A DNA stretch of 64,000 nucleotides from Pseudoclavibacter sp. Marseille-Q3772 (GCF_916618895.1 NZ_OU745391.1:806001-870000); one strand, 5' to 3'; counted from the first letter of the stretch, positions 1-8,975 are shown. Numbers and translations are program-made. Notes: a model not told the origin generated them from the letters alone.

Positions 1-877
1 TCTCCATACCGTTCTTGATAACGTCCACGCGCAGGTCGATGAATCCACTCATCTCAATAGCACCGCAGAAGGTAATCTCACCGTCACCCTGCGAGAAGTG
101 CAGGTCACCGACCGACAGGTTTCCACCATCCACATACACCGGATAGAACACGCGCGAACCCTTCGAGAGGTTCTTGATGTCCTGGTTACCACCGTTCTCG
201 CGCGGCGGGGCAGTGCGCGCACCCTCAGCAGCGATGCGGTCGAAGTCTCCGGCGGGCACGCCACCGAGAATTGCGCCTTCGCTCTCCGGCGGCAGCGCCA
301 GTGGCGGCACTCGGTGTGGATCGGTCGCGATCAGGTCGCCCTCACGCTTATTCCACTTCTTCAGCAGCTCTGCTGAAGGAGCAGTACCCATCAGACCCGG
401 GTGGATGATGCCCTCAAAGGCGACTTCCGGGATGTGACGGCTGGTCGCGACCTGTCCGGTAAAGTCCCAAACTGCCTTGTATGCATCCGGGTACTGGTCA
501 GTAAGGAAGCCACCACCGTTCGACTTCGCGAAGATACCGGTGTAGCCCCAACCTTGACCGGCGAGCGGGCCCTCTTCTAGCGGGATCGGACCAACATCGA
601 GGATGTCGACCACCAGCAGGTCACCCGGCTTCACGCCCTCAACGTGGATGGGGCCAGTCAGCTTGTGCACCTCGTTCAGCGGCGCGTTCAGAATGTCGTC
701 GGCACTGTCGTCATTCTTAATTGCACCGTCGAACCATTCGCGGCAGTCGACCCGAAACGAGTCGCCCGGGCGAACGGTGATCACCGGCGGAATCTCAGGG
801 TGCCAGCGGTTGTGGCCGAGTTTCTCTTGTTCGGTAAACGGTTTGGTTGAGTCGAGGGGGAACAAATTTTGTGGCAT
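1..877 (-). CDS. fmdA: Formamidase/acetamidase, 3' end outside window
   Basis: Hydrolyses short amides such as formamide to the acid and ammonia; cytoplasmic. The ATG at 877 follows a strong GGAGAGAGG ribosome site. The translation opens MPQNLFPLDSTKPFTEQEKL and contains the FmdA/AmdA-type blocks HNRWHPEIPP, GPIHVEGVKPGDLLVVDI and GWGYTGIF, then FEGIIHPGLMGTAPS. About 292 residues are present and the reading frame is open at the window edge, so the C-terminus is missing. It lies 64 bases downstream of fmdB on the same strand, the usual fmdB-fmdA pairing. Family assignment is firm; the exact amide preference cannot be read. Confidence 0.9.
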   Translation of the reverse strand, partial: MPQNLFPLDSTKPFTEQEKLGHNRWHPEIPPVITVRPGDSFRVDCREWFDGAIKNDDSADDILNAPLNEVHKLTGPIHVEGVKPGDLLVVDILDVGPIPLEEGPLAGQGWGYTGIFAKSNGGGFLTDQYPDAYKAVWDFTGQVATSRHIPEVAFEGIIHPGLMGTAPSAELLKKWNKREGDLIATDPHRVPPLALPPESEGAILGGVPAGDFDRIAAEGARTAPPRENGGNQDIKNLSKGSRVFYPVYVDGGNLSVGDLHFSQGDGEITFCGAIEMSGFIDLRVDVIKNGME

Positions 878-941
878 CGGTTCGGTCCTCTCTCCTATTC
901 ATATTCGATATGGGCATGGATGCATGCCCGGGGCTCCGCGG

Positions 942-1247
942 TCAGGGTCGCGGAAGTTTGTGGTGCAGCGGATTGGTGGTGTACCCGCTCGAGCCGTGGC
1001 TGTGCCCGCCGGCTGGCCGACCAGCGCCTGGCACGCTGGTGACCACATCCGGTTCATGGGCCGATTTCTCGGCGGCGGCAGCTGCGGCGTAACCGGGCGC
1101 GCCCCCGCGACCAAGATGCGGTGCACGGTAGACGCGTCGCGCCCGAATGCTGCACTCCGGGCAGTCGACCGAACCGGGAACCTCCGCCATTGAAAATCGC
1201 AATTGCGATGCGTGGTCTGCGGGGCATCTGAACTCGTAGGTAGGCAT
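942..1247 (-). CDS. fmdB: FmdB family zinc-ribbon protein
   Basis: Small protein of 101 residues starting MPTYEFRCPADH, the characteristic FmdB N-terminus. The zinc-ribbon is partial: Cys8, then Cys32-x2-Cys35 (VDCPECS); the second ligand of the first knuckle is replaced by an A-D-H stretch, so a His may serve. The C-terminal half is Gly/Ala/His-rich and likely unstructured. An AGGAGAG ribosome site precedes the ATG. It is the first gene of a two-gene unit with fmdA. In Methylophilus FmdB was proposed as a regulator of the amidase; a regulatory or metal role here is inference from family and position. Confidence 0.85.
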   Translation of the reverse strand: MPTYEFRCPADHASQLRFSMAEVPGSVDCPECSIRARRVYRAPHLGRGGAPGYAAAAAAEKSAHEPDVVTSVPGAGRPAGGHSHGSSGYTTNPLHHKLPRP

Positions 1248-1512
1248 AGGCTCTCCTAGCGGTATTCATCGTATGCGGTGACGGCAATGTCACGTATGCC
1301 AACGCTAAACAACGCGACAGCGAGCATCCTGAACATTCGCCGACACGCATGTGTTGACACGCGCATGACAACAACACCGAGCAACGAGAACACGAGCAGC
1401 TCCTGGCGACGGCACGAATCATTTGCTAACAAACCGAGCTTTCCTCGGCAAGGGTCTCGGAATCCACGCCAAGGTCGTCTACACTCTCAACGTTATTTAT
1501 CCCCGAGTTGGA

Positions 1513-1998
1513 GTGTCGACCTTGCGAACTTTGCGATTGCGCGCCTTCTGCGCCGCCGCGATGGCCACGGCGACCCTCATGCTCACCGCCTGCAATGTGG
1601 CGCCGCCCACCTCGGGTAACGGCGAAGAGGGCACACCGGACACAACCCAAACGCATCCGGTACCGACCGCGGTCTCATGCGCCACGATCGAAAGCGAGCT
1701 GGCGTATGCGAACAAGCTCGTCACCGAAGCCTCCAAGGGATTCGGTGATGATCCCTATGCCGCGCTCGCCAAAATCCGCGAGGCGATTAAGTACGTCGAG
1801 CAGCTCCGTGAAGCTGCCACGGATGTGAAGCTCGAGAGCGCACTCAACGACATCGCGTTCGAAAGTCGCCAGCTCACCGAAACACTCGAGCGCACGATGC
1901 GCGATGGCACGCTGCTCACGTCATTCCACGACATTTCGGACTCGGCGAACCGGGTCGAAGAGAGCTTCAACAATCTGCTGGACTACTGCCGCTTCTAG
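1513..1998 (+). CDS. Small lipoprotein of unknown function
   Basis: Starting at GTG 1513 the protein reads MSTLRTLRLRAFCAAAMA and then the lipobox LTAC, giving a typical short lipoprotein signal; longer upstream starts would put an unnatural extension before it. The mature part of about 133 residues is helical, with charged segments such as IESELAYANKLVTEASKG and ends in LLDYCRF. There is one pair of Cys residues (near SCATIESE and DYCRF) that could form a disulfide outside the membrane. I do not recognise a family. It stands alone between the divergent fmd genes and pckG. Confidence 0.7.
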   Translation: MSTLRTLRLRAFCAAAMATATLMLTACNVAPPTSGNGEEGTPDTTQTHPVPTAVSCATIESELAYANKLVTEASKGFGDDPYAALAKIREAIKYVEQLREAATDVKLESALNDIAFESRQLTETLERTMRDGTLLTSFHDISDSANRVEESFNNLLDYCRF

Positions 1999-2256
1999 GG
2001 AAGCACCAACGAGGCAACGCCCGATTCAAACCGAGCCCTCACCAAAGCGGCCCGCGCCGCCACACAACCGCAACCAGCCCCACATCCGGGCAAGCTCACG
2101 TTCACCTTCCGGAAATTTTCTGTACTACCCGGATTCATGAACCTTCCACATGGAATACTGGAAAGACATTCGCCACGCGCCTTCGTGCGGGTCACGCACA
2201 CTGACAAGGCGGCACGGTGAAAGCTCCAGTCAACGCCAAGTGAAAGTAGCTGCACC

Positions 2257-4098
2257 ATGACCTCTCACGCGCCAGTAGCCATCGATGACATTCCTCAGTT
2301 GTCGGCAAACGAATCCGTTAACGCCTGGGTGCTGGAGGTCGCACAGCTCGCGAAGCCGAACGAGGTCGTTTGGTGCGACGGCTCACAGGAAGAATACGAC
2401 CGCATCGCCAACGAGATGGTCGAGGCAGGCACCCTCATCCGCCTGAACCCAGAGATTCGCCCAAACTCGTTCCTCGCCCGCTCTGACGCATCCGATGTGG
2501 CGCGCGTGGAGAGCCGCACATTCATTTGTTCGAAAGAGTTCGAGGATGCAGGCCCCACCAACAACTGGCGCAACCCTGATGCAATGCGCGCCGAACTGCG
2601 CACCTTGTTCGACGGCTCGATGCGTGGCCGCACGATGTACGTCGTACCGTTCGCCATGGGTCCGCTCGGCGGCAACATCACGCAGTACGGCGTTGAAATC
2701 ACCGACTCACCGTACGTTGTGCTGTCCATGGCGCTGATGACCCGCTCCGGCAGCGAGGCGCTGCGCTACATCGAACCCGACTCGCAGTGGGTAAAGGCGC
2801 TGCACTCGGTGGGTTACCCGCTTGTGGATGCGGATGGCAACGAGCGCGAGGACGTCCCGTGGCCGTGCAACGACACCAAGTACATCACCCACTTCCCCGA
2901 GGCTCGCGAGATCATCTCGTACGGTTCGGGCTACGGCGGTAACGCACTGCTCGGCAAGAAGTGTTTTGCGCTGCGCATTGCCTCGGCGATGGCGCACGAT
3001 GAGGGCTGGATGGCAGAGCACATGCTGCTCATTCAGGTCACCAACCCGCAGGGCGAGAAATACACCATCACCGGCGCATTCCCATCCGCTACCGGTAAGA
3101 CCAACCTCGCAATGATGCAGCCCAAGGTTCCGGGCTGGAAGGTCGAGACGATCGGTGACGACATCGTTTGGATGCGCCCAGGCGAGGACGGCCGCCTGTA
3201 CGCCATCAACCCCGAGTACGGCTTCTTCGGTGTGGCACCGGGTACCGGGTACTCCACCAACCCGGTGGCGATGGACGCCATCCGCGAGAACACGATTTTC
3301 ACCAACGTTGCGCTTACCGATGATGGCGACGTGTGGTGGGAAGGCATGACCGACTCGGCACCGTCCCACCTGATCGACTGGCAGGGCAACGACTGGACGC
3401 CCGGCTGTGGCCACCCGGCGGCCCACCCCAACGGCCGCTTCACCGTGGCCGCGCACCAGTGCCCGACGATCTCGCCCGATTGGGAGGCTGCGGATGGTGT
3501 GCCCGTTGATGTGATTCTGTTTGGTGGACGTCGCCGCACGAACGTTCCGCTGGTGTTCCGTTCCAAGAGCTGGGAGCACGGCTGTTTCCTCGGCGCGACG
3601 CTCGGTAGTGAGCAGACCGCTGCTGCAGAGGGCCCGGTCGGTGTGCTCCGCCGCGACCCGTTCGCAATGCAGCCGTTCGCCGGATACCACATGGGTGACT
3701 ACTGGAACCACTGGCTGCGGATGGGCCGCAAGCTCGGTGACAAGGCGCCGGCTATCTTCCAGGTGAACTGGTTCCGCCGCGATAAGAACGGCTCTTTCCT
3801 GTGGCCGGGATTCGGCGAGAACATCCGCGCCCTCGACTGGGTTATCCGCCAGATCAAGGGCGAGGTCGAAACCGTGGGCACTCCGATTGGTTTGCTCCCC
3901 AAGACCGAGGACATCAACGTCGAAGGAATTGACGTGAGCCCCGAAACGCTCGAGAAGATCTTCGCGGTACCCGTTGACGGCTGGCTGCAGGAACTCGATG
4001 TGACCGAGGACTACTTCAACTCCATCGGCGACCGGGTGCCGGCGGCGCTGTACAGCCAACTCGCGGCCGTGCGCGAAGGATTCGACGACATTCGGTAG
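2257..4098 (+). CDS. pckG: Phosphoenolpyruvate carboxykinase (GTP)
   Basis: Converts oxaloacetate plus GTP to PEP, GDP and CO2, the entry to gluconeogenesis. At 613 residues it has full family length. Visible signatures are [23 protein letters not shown], the P-loop [35 protein letters not shown] and the C-terminal [13 protein letters not shown]. In the GTP-enzyme the P-loop normally carries a reactive Cys (PSACGKTN); here residue 279 is Thr (codon 3091-3093). No convincing Shine-Dalgarno precedes the ATG, so the start rests on homology length. A hairpin follows the stop. Single-gene unit. Confidence 0.97.
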   Translation: MTSHAPVAIDDIPQLSANESVNAWVLEVAQLAKPNEVVWCDGSQEEYDRIANEMVEAGTLIRLNPEIRPNSFLARSDASDVARVESRTFICSKEFEDAGPTNNWRNPDAMRAELRTLFDGSMRGRTMYVVPFAMGPLGGNITQYGVEITDSPYVVLSMALMTRSGSEALRYIEPDSQWVKALHSVGYPLVDADGNEREDVPWPCNDTKYITHFPEAREIISYGSGYGGNALLGKKCFALRIASAMAHDEGWMAEHMLLIQVTNPQGEKYTITGAFPSATGKTNLAMMQPKVPGWKVETIGDDIVWMRPGEDGRLYAINPEYGFFGVAPGTGYSTNPVAMDAIRENTIFTNVALTDDGDVWWEGMTDSAPSHLIDWQGNDWTPGCGHPAAHPNGRFTVAAHQCPTISPDWEAADGVPVDVILFGGRRRTNVPLVFRSKSWEHGCFLGATLGSEQTAAAEGPVGVLRRDPFAMQPFAGYHMGDYWNHWLRMGRKLGDKAPAIFQVNWFRRDKNGSFLWPGFGENIRALDWVIRQIKGEVETVGTPIGLLPKTEDINVEGIDVSPETLEKIFAVPVDGWLQELDVTEDYFNSIGDRVPAALYSQLAAVREGFDDIR

Positions 4099-4120
4099 CC
4101 ATACCGAACATTGAAAAGCA

Positions 4121-4152
4121 CTGTGGGGCGATGGTTTTCCGTCGCCCCACAG
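4121..4152 (+). terminator. Hairpin after pckG
   Basis: Perfect 11-bp inverted repeat (4121-4131 with 4142-4152, core GTGGGGCGA) with a 10-base loop starts 22 bases after the pckG stop. It lacks a clear T-run, so termination may be weak or factor-assisted. Confidence 0.6.
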
Positions 4153-4189
4153 GCGTCTATAGCGGCCCGCATTCAAACAGCACCGCAAG

Positions 4190-4300
4190 CTAACGCGTGT
4201 GCACCTCGGGTTTGGGAGTCAGCTTCGGGTACCAATTCAGCGCGACTGGTGAAAGCGGGGTCCACCACGGCGATTGTGGATGAGACTTGCCGGTGCTCAT
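4190..4300 (-). CDS. Possible 36-residue small protein
   Basis: A short frame from ATG 4300 to the stop at 4190 encodes MSTGKSHPQSPWWTPLSPV and continues ALNWYPKLTPKPEVHTR. The support is a good ribosome site, GGAGG five bases before the ATG, in a region otherwise lacking genes. It is Pro/Trp-rich with no membrane segment. No family is recognised. It would be transcribed divergently from the toxin cassette that begins at 4587; the 286 bases between them (4301-4586) hold nothing else I can name. Confidence 0.35.
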   Translation of the reverse strand: MSTGKSHPQSPWWTPLSPVALNWYPKLTPKPEVHTR

Positions 4301-4586
4301 ACCTTCCTCCATCGGTTCGTTCCGGGCATTCTTCGCGTGATTTAGGTATTGGATGCGGTCGGCCGCGGGAAAGTTCCTAATCTGCAAGATTCCGCATACG
4401 TTGCGTGCTCGTTGCTCCCCATTAACCGGTAGTTCTGGTGCATGTAACGGCGGGTTCCTACGCTGGCGCTCATTGTCCGAAGCAGTGCTTGGACGCATCC
4501 GGCACCGGGTTTGCCCCGGCATTTTGCCCACCCAGCTGCTTCGCGATGTAAACACGATGACGTATTACACAGGGTGAGGAAACGAC

Positions 4587-4913
4587 ATGAATCTCAGAGT
4601 CACGTCGGACGACTTTGCAAATCTTTCTCGCGATCTCGACGACGCGGCTTCTGAAGCGGCAACCGCAACGCTCCGCCAAATCTCGTCGGCGGTCTCGGAC
4701 GCCATGCCGGGCGCCTCGGCAGGCGGCACCATGTCGGATGCGACCACAAGCTTCGATGACAACCTCAAAGAATTTGCCGATGCCCTCACCAGCGATTCTG
4801 AGGCTGCCGCAAAGAATGACGAGTCATTTACGGCCACGGATAAGAACAGCTCGGACGCGTTTCTACCCGCCGTGTTCGACAACATTTCGCAAGCACTCAA
4901 GTACGGCCGGTAA
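4587..4913 (+). CDS. Small WXG100-like partner protein of toxin cassette 1
   Basis: A 108-residue protein, almost entirely helical by composition, with no signal peptide: MNLRVTSDDFANLSRDLDDA opens it and it continues through a Gly/Ala turn (GASAGGTM) into a second helix. Size, helix-turn-helix layout and position directly before a long N-terminally helical toxin match the ESAT-6/WXG100-type partners of type VII secretion effectors, although no literal WxG is present. It is 17 bases upstream of the toxin. The next cassette begins with a related protein (ISNLSRKLSDFS versus FANLSRDLDD). Role as co-secreted partner is inference; no secretion genes lie in the window. Confidence 0.6.
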   Translation: MNLRVTSDDFANLSRDLDDAASEAATATLRQISSAVSDAMPGASAGGTMSDATTSFDDNLKEFADALTSDSEAAAKNDESFTATDKNSSDAFLPAVFDNISQALKYGR

Positions 4914-4930
4914 AGGAGAAGGTACGACCA

Positions 4931-6322
4931 ATGGTTTCGTGGTCCGATGTCGCCCGGTGGGATGCCGCCGCGCTCACTGATGCTGCCGACACGATTGAGC
5001 ACCGTCACAACAAGCTCGGTGAGGTTAGGGATGGTATTTCGAAGGCCTCCGGTCGGTTCACCTCTGAGGGTGACTCGGCATCGGCCGCCCGAGACTCGCT
5101 GAATGATCATGACCGCTCGGCCGAAGGCCTGCTCAACCGCCTCAAGGGCTACAAGGGCGCGCTCAGCGGAGCTGCTACCTCGGTTTCGACTATTCAGCAG
5201 AGCGTGTCTCAGGTGCAATCGTTCGCAACCGCAAACGGTCTGATCATTGACACGTCCGGCAATGTGTCGATCGGTCCAGGACCGAAGTCTGCAGCATCCG
5301 CACAGGCCGCTGCCATGCGCATCCCGCCTGCCCAAACCCCGGCCTGGATTAAGGCACTCGCCGACCAGAAAACGGCAGTCGGCATGATCCACGCTGTCCT
5401 CACCAGCGCGAACCAGGTGGACACGCTCCTCGGACAGAACATTGCTGCCGCAAGCAATGGGGTGGCCACCTCCGCAAACGGTACCGATGCACAGATTCAG
5501 TTGGTTTCGCAAGAGTTCGACCTTGACCTGGGCGAATCGGGCACTTCCTCTGGCGATGCTCCAGGGCTCCCGCTCAAGGAGTCGGAGTACTGGAAACCTC
5601 CGAAGCACGACAAGGAAGTCAAGTTCGAGCGCGAGCTCGATAAGGACGAGACCTTCCCGCCGAAAGGCACGAAGCTCGAGCCCAATACTCGCTATGAAGT
5701 GCATCAGGGTGGCGGTAAGAAGCACGATATGGAACGCGGCTTCTACTACACCGACGACAAGGGCAATGTCACGCACGTCGAGGCGAACGCGAACCGCACG
5801 GAGGGTGCTGCGCTGAACTACGATCTGCGCGAGCCGGCTGCGAACACCACCTATCGTGTCGACAATGTCGTGTATCACACCGATGACCAGGGACGCACGG
5901 ATGTTGCCGTAATCGAAGACATCAACCATGAGTCCAAGGGTGCGCGCCACCAGGGCATTCAGAGCTCGGTTGGCCGCGAAGCTGACCTTGTGAAGGATGG
6001 CAAGAAGGTACTCGACTTCGACGGTGGCCACATCAACGCGGCGATGTCGGGCGGTATTCGCGAAGAAATCAACTACACGCCGCAGAATGTTGATGTTAAC
6101 CAATCGCGTAAGGGTGTCGAGAACTACTATGCCCTCGAGCAGAAGTGGAAGGAACTCTCGGGCGAGGGTAAGGACGTTGACATCGTGATCCGAAACATCT
6201 ATGAGGATGACGTACAGAAGTCGACCGGCGTGAACTCAAACGTCCCGACGAAGTACATCGTCCAATACGATGTGAACGGCAAGAACCCAGTAGAGGTGGT
6301 AATGAACAATGTCGGACAATAA
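4931..6322 (+). CDS. Polymorphic toxin 1: helical targeting domain plus DNA/RNA non-specific nuclease
   Basis: 463 residues. Residues ~1-180 form a helical export-type domain (VARWDAAALTDAADTIEHRH, typical of LXG/WXG-like actinobacterial effectors). A linker with two YTDDKG-like repeats follows (~215-330). The C-terminal ~120 residues carry a nuclease of the Endonuclease_NS_2 type: DFDGGHINAAM supplies the DGGH catalytic His, then NYTPQNVDVNQ supplies the metal-binding Asn region, then NYYALEQKW. The ATG follows GGAGAAGG. Its last 14 bases overlap the immunity gene, so toxin and antidote are translationally coupled. Expected to degrade nucleic acids of rival cells after secretion; family known, target inferred. 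Confidence 0.8.
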   Translation: MVSWSDVARWDAAALTDAADTIEHRHNKLGEVRDGISKASGRFTSEGDSASAARDSLNDHDRSAEGLLNRLKGYKGALSGAATSVSTIQQSVSQVQSFATANGLIIDTSGNVSIGPGPKSAASAQAAAMRIPPAQTPAWIKALADQKTAVGMIHAVLTSANQVDTLLGQNIAAASNGVATSANGTDAQIQLVSQEFDLDLGESGTSSGDAPGLPLKESEYWKPPKHDKEVKFERELDKDETFPPKGTKLEPNTRYEVHQGGGKKHDMERGFYYTDDKGNVTHVEANANRTEGAALNYDLREPAANTTYRVDNVVYHTDDQGRTDVAVIEDINHESKGARHQGIQSSVGREADLVKDGKKVLDFDGGHINAAMSGGIREEINYTPQNVDVNQSRKGVENYYALEQKWKELSGEGKDVDIVIRNIYEDDVQKSTGVNSNVPTKYIVQYDVNGKNPVEVVMNNVGQ

Positions 6323-6746
6323 CTCCGCACAGGGTGGGTTGCTCGCCGAGCGCGAGGCAATGATCGCCGTAGCCAAGGAACTTTGGTCGTTGCTTCCGGA
6401 CGACTGTGAACGCATCAGCTGCGAAGCACTCGTATTCGCCGACTACGCGGAGTACCGCAAGACGGCGTTCACGACATCCGGCGAAGAACGCAATATCGGT
6501 TCGCACGTGCCACTCGTGCGTGCGATGGAGAACCTCCGCCAGGTCATGTACAAGCCCGGTAAGGGTACCTGGTACAAGGCGGTGTTCAATATCGCTCGCC
6601 CTGGCCAGGTGACAACCAACTACGACTACAACACCGAGCCGGACTGGACGGTACGCCCGGGCGACGCGACCTACCGCGCAGACCTCGAGAAGTTCCCGCG
6701 TGAACCTGAGCTGGTTCCGGATTGGATGCGTTCGAAGCTCGGCTAG
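6309..6746 (+). CDS. YezG/DUF600-type immunity protein
   Basis: 145 residues, cytoplasmic, no signal. The block GKGTWYKAVFNIARPGQV followed by YDYNTEPDW and YRADLEKFPREPE is the hallmark of the YezG/DUF600 immunity family, which neutralises the nuclease domain of YeeF-like toxins in Bacillus. The ATG at 6309 sits inside the 3' end of toxin 1 behind GAGGTGG. The last 12 codons and stop (6710-6754) recur almost exactly at 8888-8932, where a second immunity gene would be expected. Assignment by motif and by position after the toxin. Confidence 0.75.
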   Translation: MSDNNSAQGGLLAEREAMIAVAKELWSLLPDDCERISCEALVFADYAEYRKTAFTTSGEERNIGSHVPLVRAMENLRQVMYKPGKGTWYKAVFNIARPGQVTTNYDYNTEPDWTVRPGDATYRADLEKFPREPELVPDWMRSKLG

Positions 6747-6754
6747 TTTGATCG
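6710..6754 (+). repeat. 45-bp repeat, copy 1 (end of immunity gene 1)
   Basis: Covers the codons for LVPDWMRSKLG, the stop, and nine bases beyond. Matches 8888-8932 at 44 of 45 positions, the only difference being G6737 versus T8915. Confidence 0.95.
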
Positions 6755-6767
6755 AAGGAGGCTCCCA

Positions 6768-7394
6768 TTGCTAGAGATTAAAGATGACGATTTCAGCAAT
6801 CTCAGCCGGAAGCTGTCCGACTTTTCGGGCACTGCTGGCTCCGGCACGGTTACTGGAGTTGCCCTTGAAGCAGCAAACGGAATCAAGGGTGGGAACTGCA
6901 CCGGTGCGCTGCAACACTTCGAGCAAATGATGAACGCGACGGCCCGCGCCCTATCCGAAGAGTTGAACGATTTTAGCGATGCGGCAAGCGAGTTCCAGTC
7001 AATGAAGGACGAAACGGATACCAGCCGCGCCGACACATTCCGAAACTTCTTCGATAATCTCGGTGACCAGGTTGCGGGCGCTTCGGATTACATCAATGAT
7101 CATGCTCCGCTTCGAACTCGAGCGGACAAGCTCGCGGACGGCGTCGAGAAAGCCACGTCGCGCCTCGTCGTTCCTGGTGTTCCTCTCGGTGACACAGTGG
7201 CGAAGGGTGGCGCTGCAGTCTCCGATGCTCTGCGAGTATTCCCCCAGGTTGCGGAAGTCGGAGGGACCGCGCTCGCAGAAGGCGCCGTATCTCTCCCGGC
7301 ACAGATCACGGATCTCTTCGACTCAAACAACGAACAATTGTCTCACCAGGAGCAGGAGCAATTGGTTGACGATTACATGGAAGGGCGCAGATAG
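6768..7394 (+). CDS. Helical partner protein of toxin cassette 2
   Basis: The TTG at 6768 follows GAAGGAGGC at good spacing and gives a 208-residue protein beginning MLEIKDDDFSNLSRKLSDFS, clearly related to the start of the cassette 1 partner at 4587. It is twice as long: after the ~90-residue helical hairpin there is a second region ending in a Glu/Gln-rich tail (HQEQEQLVDDYMEGRR). Its stop codon overlaps the GTG of toxin 2. Function is inferred from position: an export partner or chaperone for the downstream nuclease. Confidence 0.6.
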   Translation: MLEIKDDDFSNLSRKLSDFSGTAGSGTVTGVALEAANGIKGGNCTGALQHFEQMMNATARALSEELNDFSDAASEFQSMKDETDTSRADTFRNFFDNLGDQVAGASDYINDHAPLRTRADKLADGVEKATSRLVVPGVPLGDTVAKGGAAVSDALRVFPQVAEVGGTALAEGAVSLPAQITDLFDSNNEQLSHQEQEQLVDDYMEGRR

Positions 7395-8851
7395 TGCCAT
7401 TCGGAGACTTTTGGTGGTCGGAACTGCGGCGGTGGAACACAGGCGCATTCGATAACGTCGCACGCACGTTGCGAGATCGCGCAAACCTCTTCCGCGAGTT
7501 ATCCCTTGACGCGAGTAACGCTACTACTGCATTTGATTCAACAGGCCAGGCAGCGAATGCTGCGAGAGCACGTCTGACCGCCAACCAACGACGATTTGAC
7601 GGAATCTCTAACGCGCTACGCTCCCTCTCGAGAGAAGCGCAAACTGCAGAACTTGGGGTCACTGCTGTGAAGAATGCAGTCACTGCATGCGATCTGCAAG
7701 CAACGGGTGCGCAGCTCGAAATTCTAGATCCCTGCCAAGTGGTGATGTCACCGCAGTTGATCGCAGCAATTGATGCTGCATTAGCAAATCCAGTCACCGC
7801 GTCTGCTGGTGTCGCAATGAAGGCATCAGCCATCACCGCAAAGGCGGCACTCACGGCTCAGGTGAAACTAGTTGTGTCAACGGCCGAGAGAATAGATTCT
7901 AAATTCACCAACGCTTGCAATGATTCGGCCAACGATTTGGCTCATGAGATGCGAGCATTTGATATCAAGCCAATCGCTAGTGAAGGACGACAACTACCAG
8001 TCGGGCACGCTGGCACTACAGATGATTCCCTTTCGCAGCCAGAAGACTTCAATGTCCTAACGGACACCGAGCACACCACTGACTACGGACGTACCCTCAA
8101 ACCGTCTGAAGCCTTCAATCCACCGCCCGGCTCATTAGAACCAGACACGGCATATCGCGTGTATGAGCAAGGCAGTAACGGCGAACGAAAGCTACGTGGC
8201 ACTTGGTACACGGATGAGCATGGCACTCCGGTCATGGTTGATGTCGCTGAAAACACAGCAATTGAGCATGCCGGTAGCAACCGTGCACCCCTTAATCCAG
8301 ATCTACACGATCCACAGCCAAACATGATCTACCGGACTGGCGACAGCGTTATCGCAACAGATGGGAGTGGTCGCACGACGTCGGCTTCCTTCGACGCCAG
8401 CTCCGAGATTGACGGCAGCGGTGCGCGCAATCAAGGTGCCCAGAGTGCGCAAGGGCACCTCGGCGACATCAATGATGCCAATGGTCAGTCAGTTCGTCAT
8501 TATGATGGTGGCCATCTCCAAGGCCGCCAGTTTGACGGAATGCCCGAGTCAGCGAACGTCTTACCGATGCTGGAAGAGGTCAATCAGCAGTCACGCGACG
8601 CAAACAGCTTTGGCGCATTGGAAAATAAGATCACCGGATTACGCGAGCAATATCCAGACTCAGAAATTCGGGTCCAAGTCGAACCACAGTACGACCCAAA
8701 CATTCAATCTCAATATGACTGGACACGTGATGGTGAGCAGGTACCCACCTCTTATCGGGCACTGATCCAAATCGATGGTGAGCAGCCCTACGAAGCGTGG
8801 TACAAGAACACGAGGCCCCCGGAAACGTACACATCTGCCCCTGGCCGATAA
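7394..8851 (+). CDS. Polymorphic toxin 2: helical domain plus DNA/RNA nuclease, immunity gene absent
   Basis: 485 residues from GTG 7394 (overlapping the previous stop). The N-terminus FWWSELRRWNTGAFDNVART parallels toxin 1 (SDVARWDAAALTDAADT). A linker with LEPDTAYRVYEQG and WYTDEHGTPVMVD matches the toxin 1 linker. The C-terminal nuclease has YDGGHLQG for the catalytic His and NVLPMLEEVNQQ for the Asn region, then GALENKI. Codons end in A/T more often than in neighbours, suggesting a different origin. No immunity gene follows: only a 45-bp scrap of one. The YezG-like protein of cassette 1 may cross-protect; that is untested. Confidence 0.75.
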   Translation: MPFGDFWWSELRRWNTGAFDNVARTLRDRANLFRELSLDASNATTAFDSTGQAANAARARLTANQRRFDGISNALRSLSREAQTAELGVTAVKNAVTACDLQATGAQLEILDPCQVVMSPQLIAAIDAALANPVTASAGVAMKASAITAKAALTAQVKLVVSTAERIDSKFTNACNDSANDLAHEMRAFDIKPIASEGRQLPVGHAGTTDDSLSQPEDFNVLTDTEHTTDYGRTLKPSEAFNPPPGSLEPDTAYRVYEQGSNGERKLRGTWYTDEHGTPVMVDVAENTAIEHAGSNRAPLNPDLHDPQPNMIYRTGDSVIATDGSGRTTSASFDASSEIDGSGARNQGAQSAQGHLGDINDANGQSVRHYDGGHLQGRQFDGMPESANVLPMLEEVNQQSRDANSFGALENKITGLREQYPDSEIRVQVEPQYDPNIQSQYDWTRDGEQVPTSYRALIQIDGEQPYEAWYKNTRPPETYTSAPGR

Positions 8852-8887
8852 CAAGCTCTGAATGTGACGCCCAAACACCAAGGGCAT

Positions 8888-8932
8888 GCTGGTTCCGGAT
8901 TGGATGCGTTCGAATCTCGGCTAGTTTGATCG
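8888..8932 (+). pseudogene. 45-bp relic of a deleted immunity gene (repeat copy 2)
   Basis: Forty-four of 45 bases equal the 3' end of the immunity gene at 6309-6746 (copy 1, 6710-6754). In the same frame it reads LVPDWMRSNLG followed by TAG. It stands 36 bases after the toxin 2 stop, where its immunity gene should be. The simplest reading is a tandem array of toxin-immunity units in which the body of the second immunity gene was lost by deletion or replaced when the toxin end was swapped in. Confidence 0.8.
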
Positions 8933-8946
8933 CCTAATTCAGGATT

Positions 8947-8975
8947 CGCGCCCGGTGTTCTGCCGGGCGCGTTTT
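8947..8975 (+). terminator. Intrinsic terminator of the toxin locus
   Basis: A 9-bp perfect GC-rich stem (8947-8955 CGCGCCCGG with 8963-8971) with a 7-base loop, followed by TTTT. It ends the toxin locus just after the immunity relic. Confidence 0.85.

Noticed and set aside
2707..4188. Long open frame antisense to pckG (493 codons)
   Set aside because: It mirrors the third-position GC bias of pckG and has no family-like sequence or ribosome site.
4587..8851. A full type VII secretion locus
   Set aside because: No EccC-type ATPase, EccD or mycosin gene is present nearby; only effector-like cassettes are seen.
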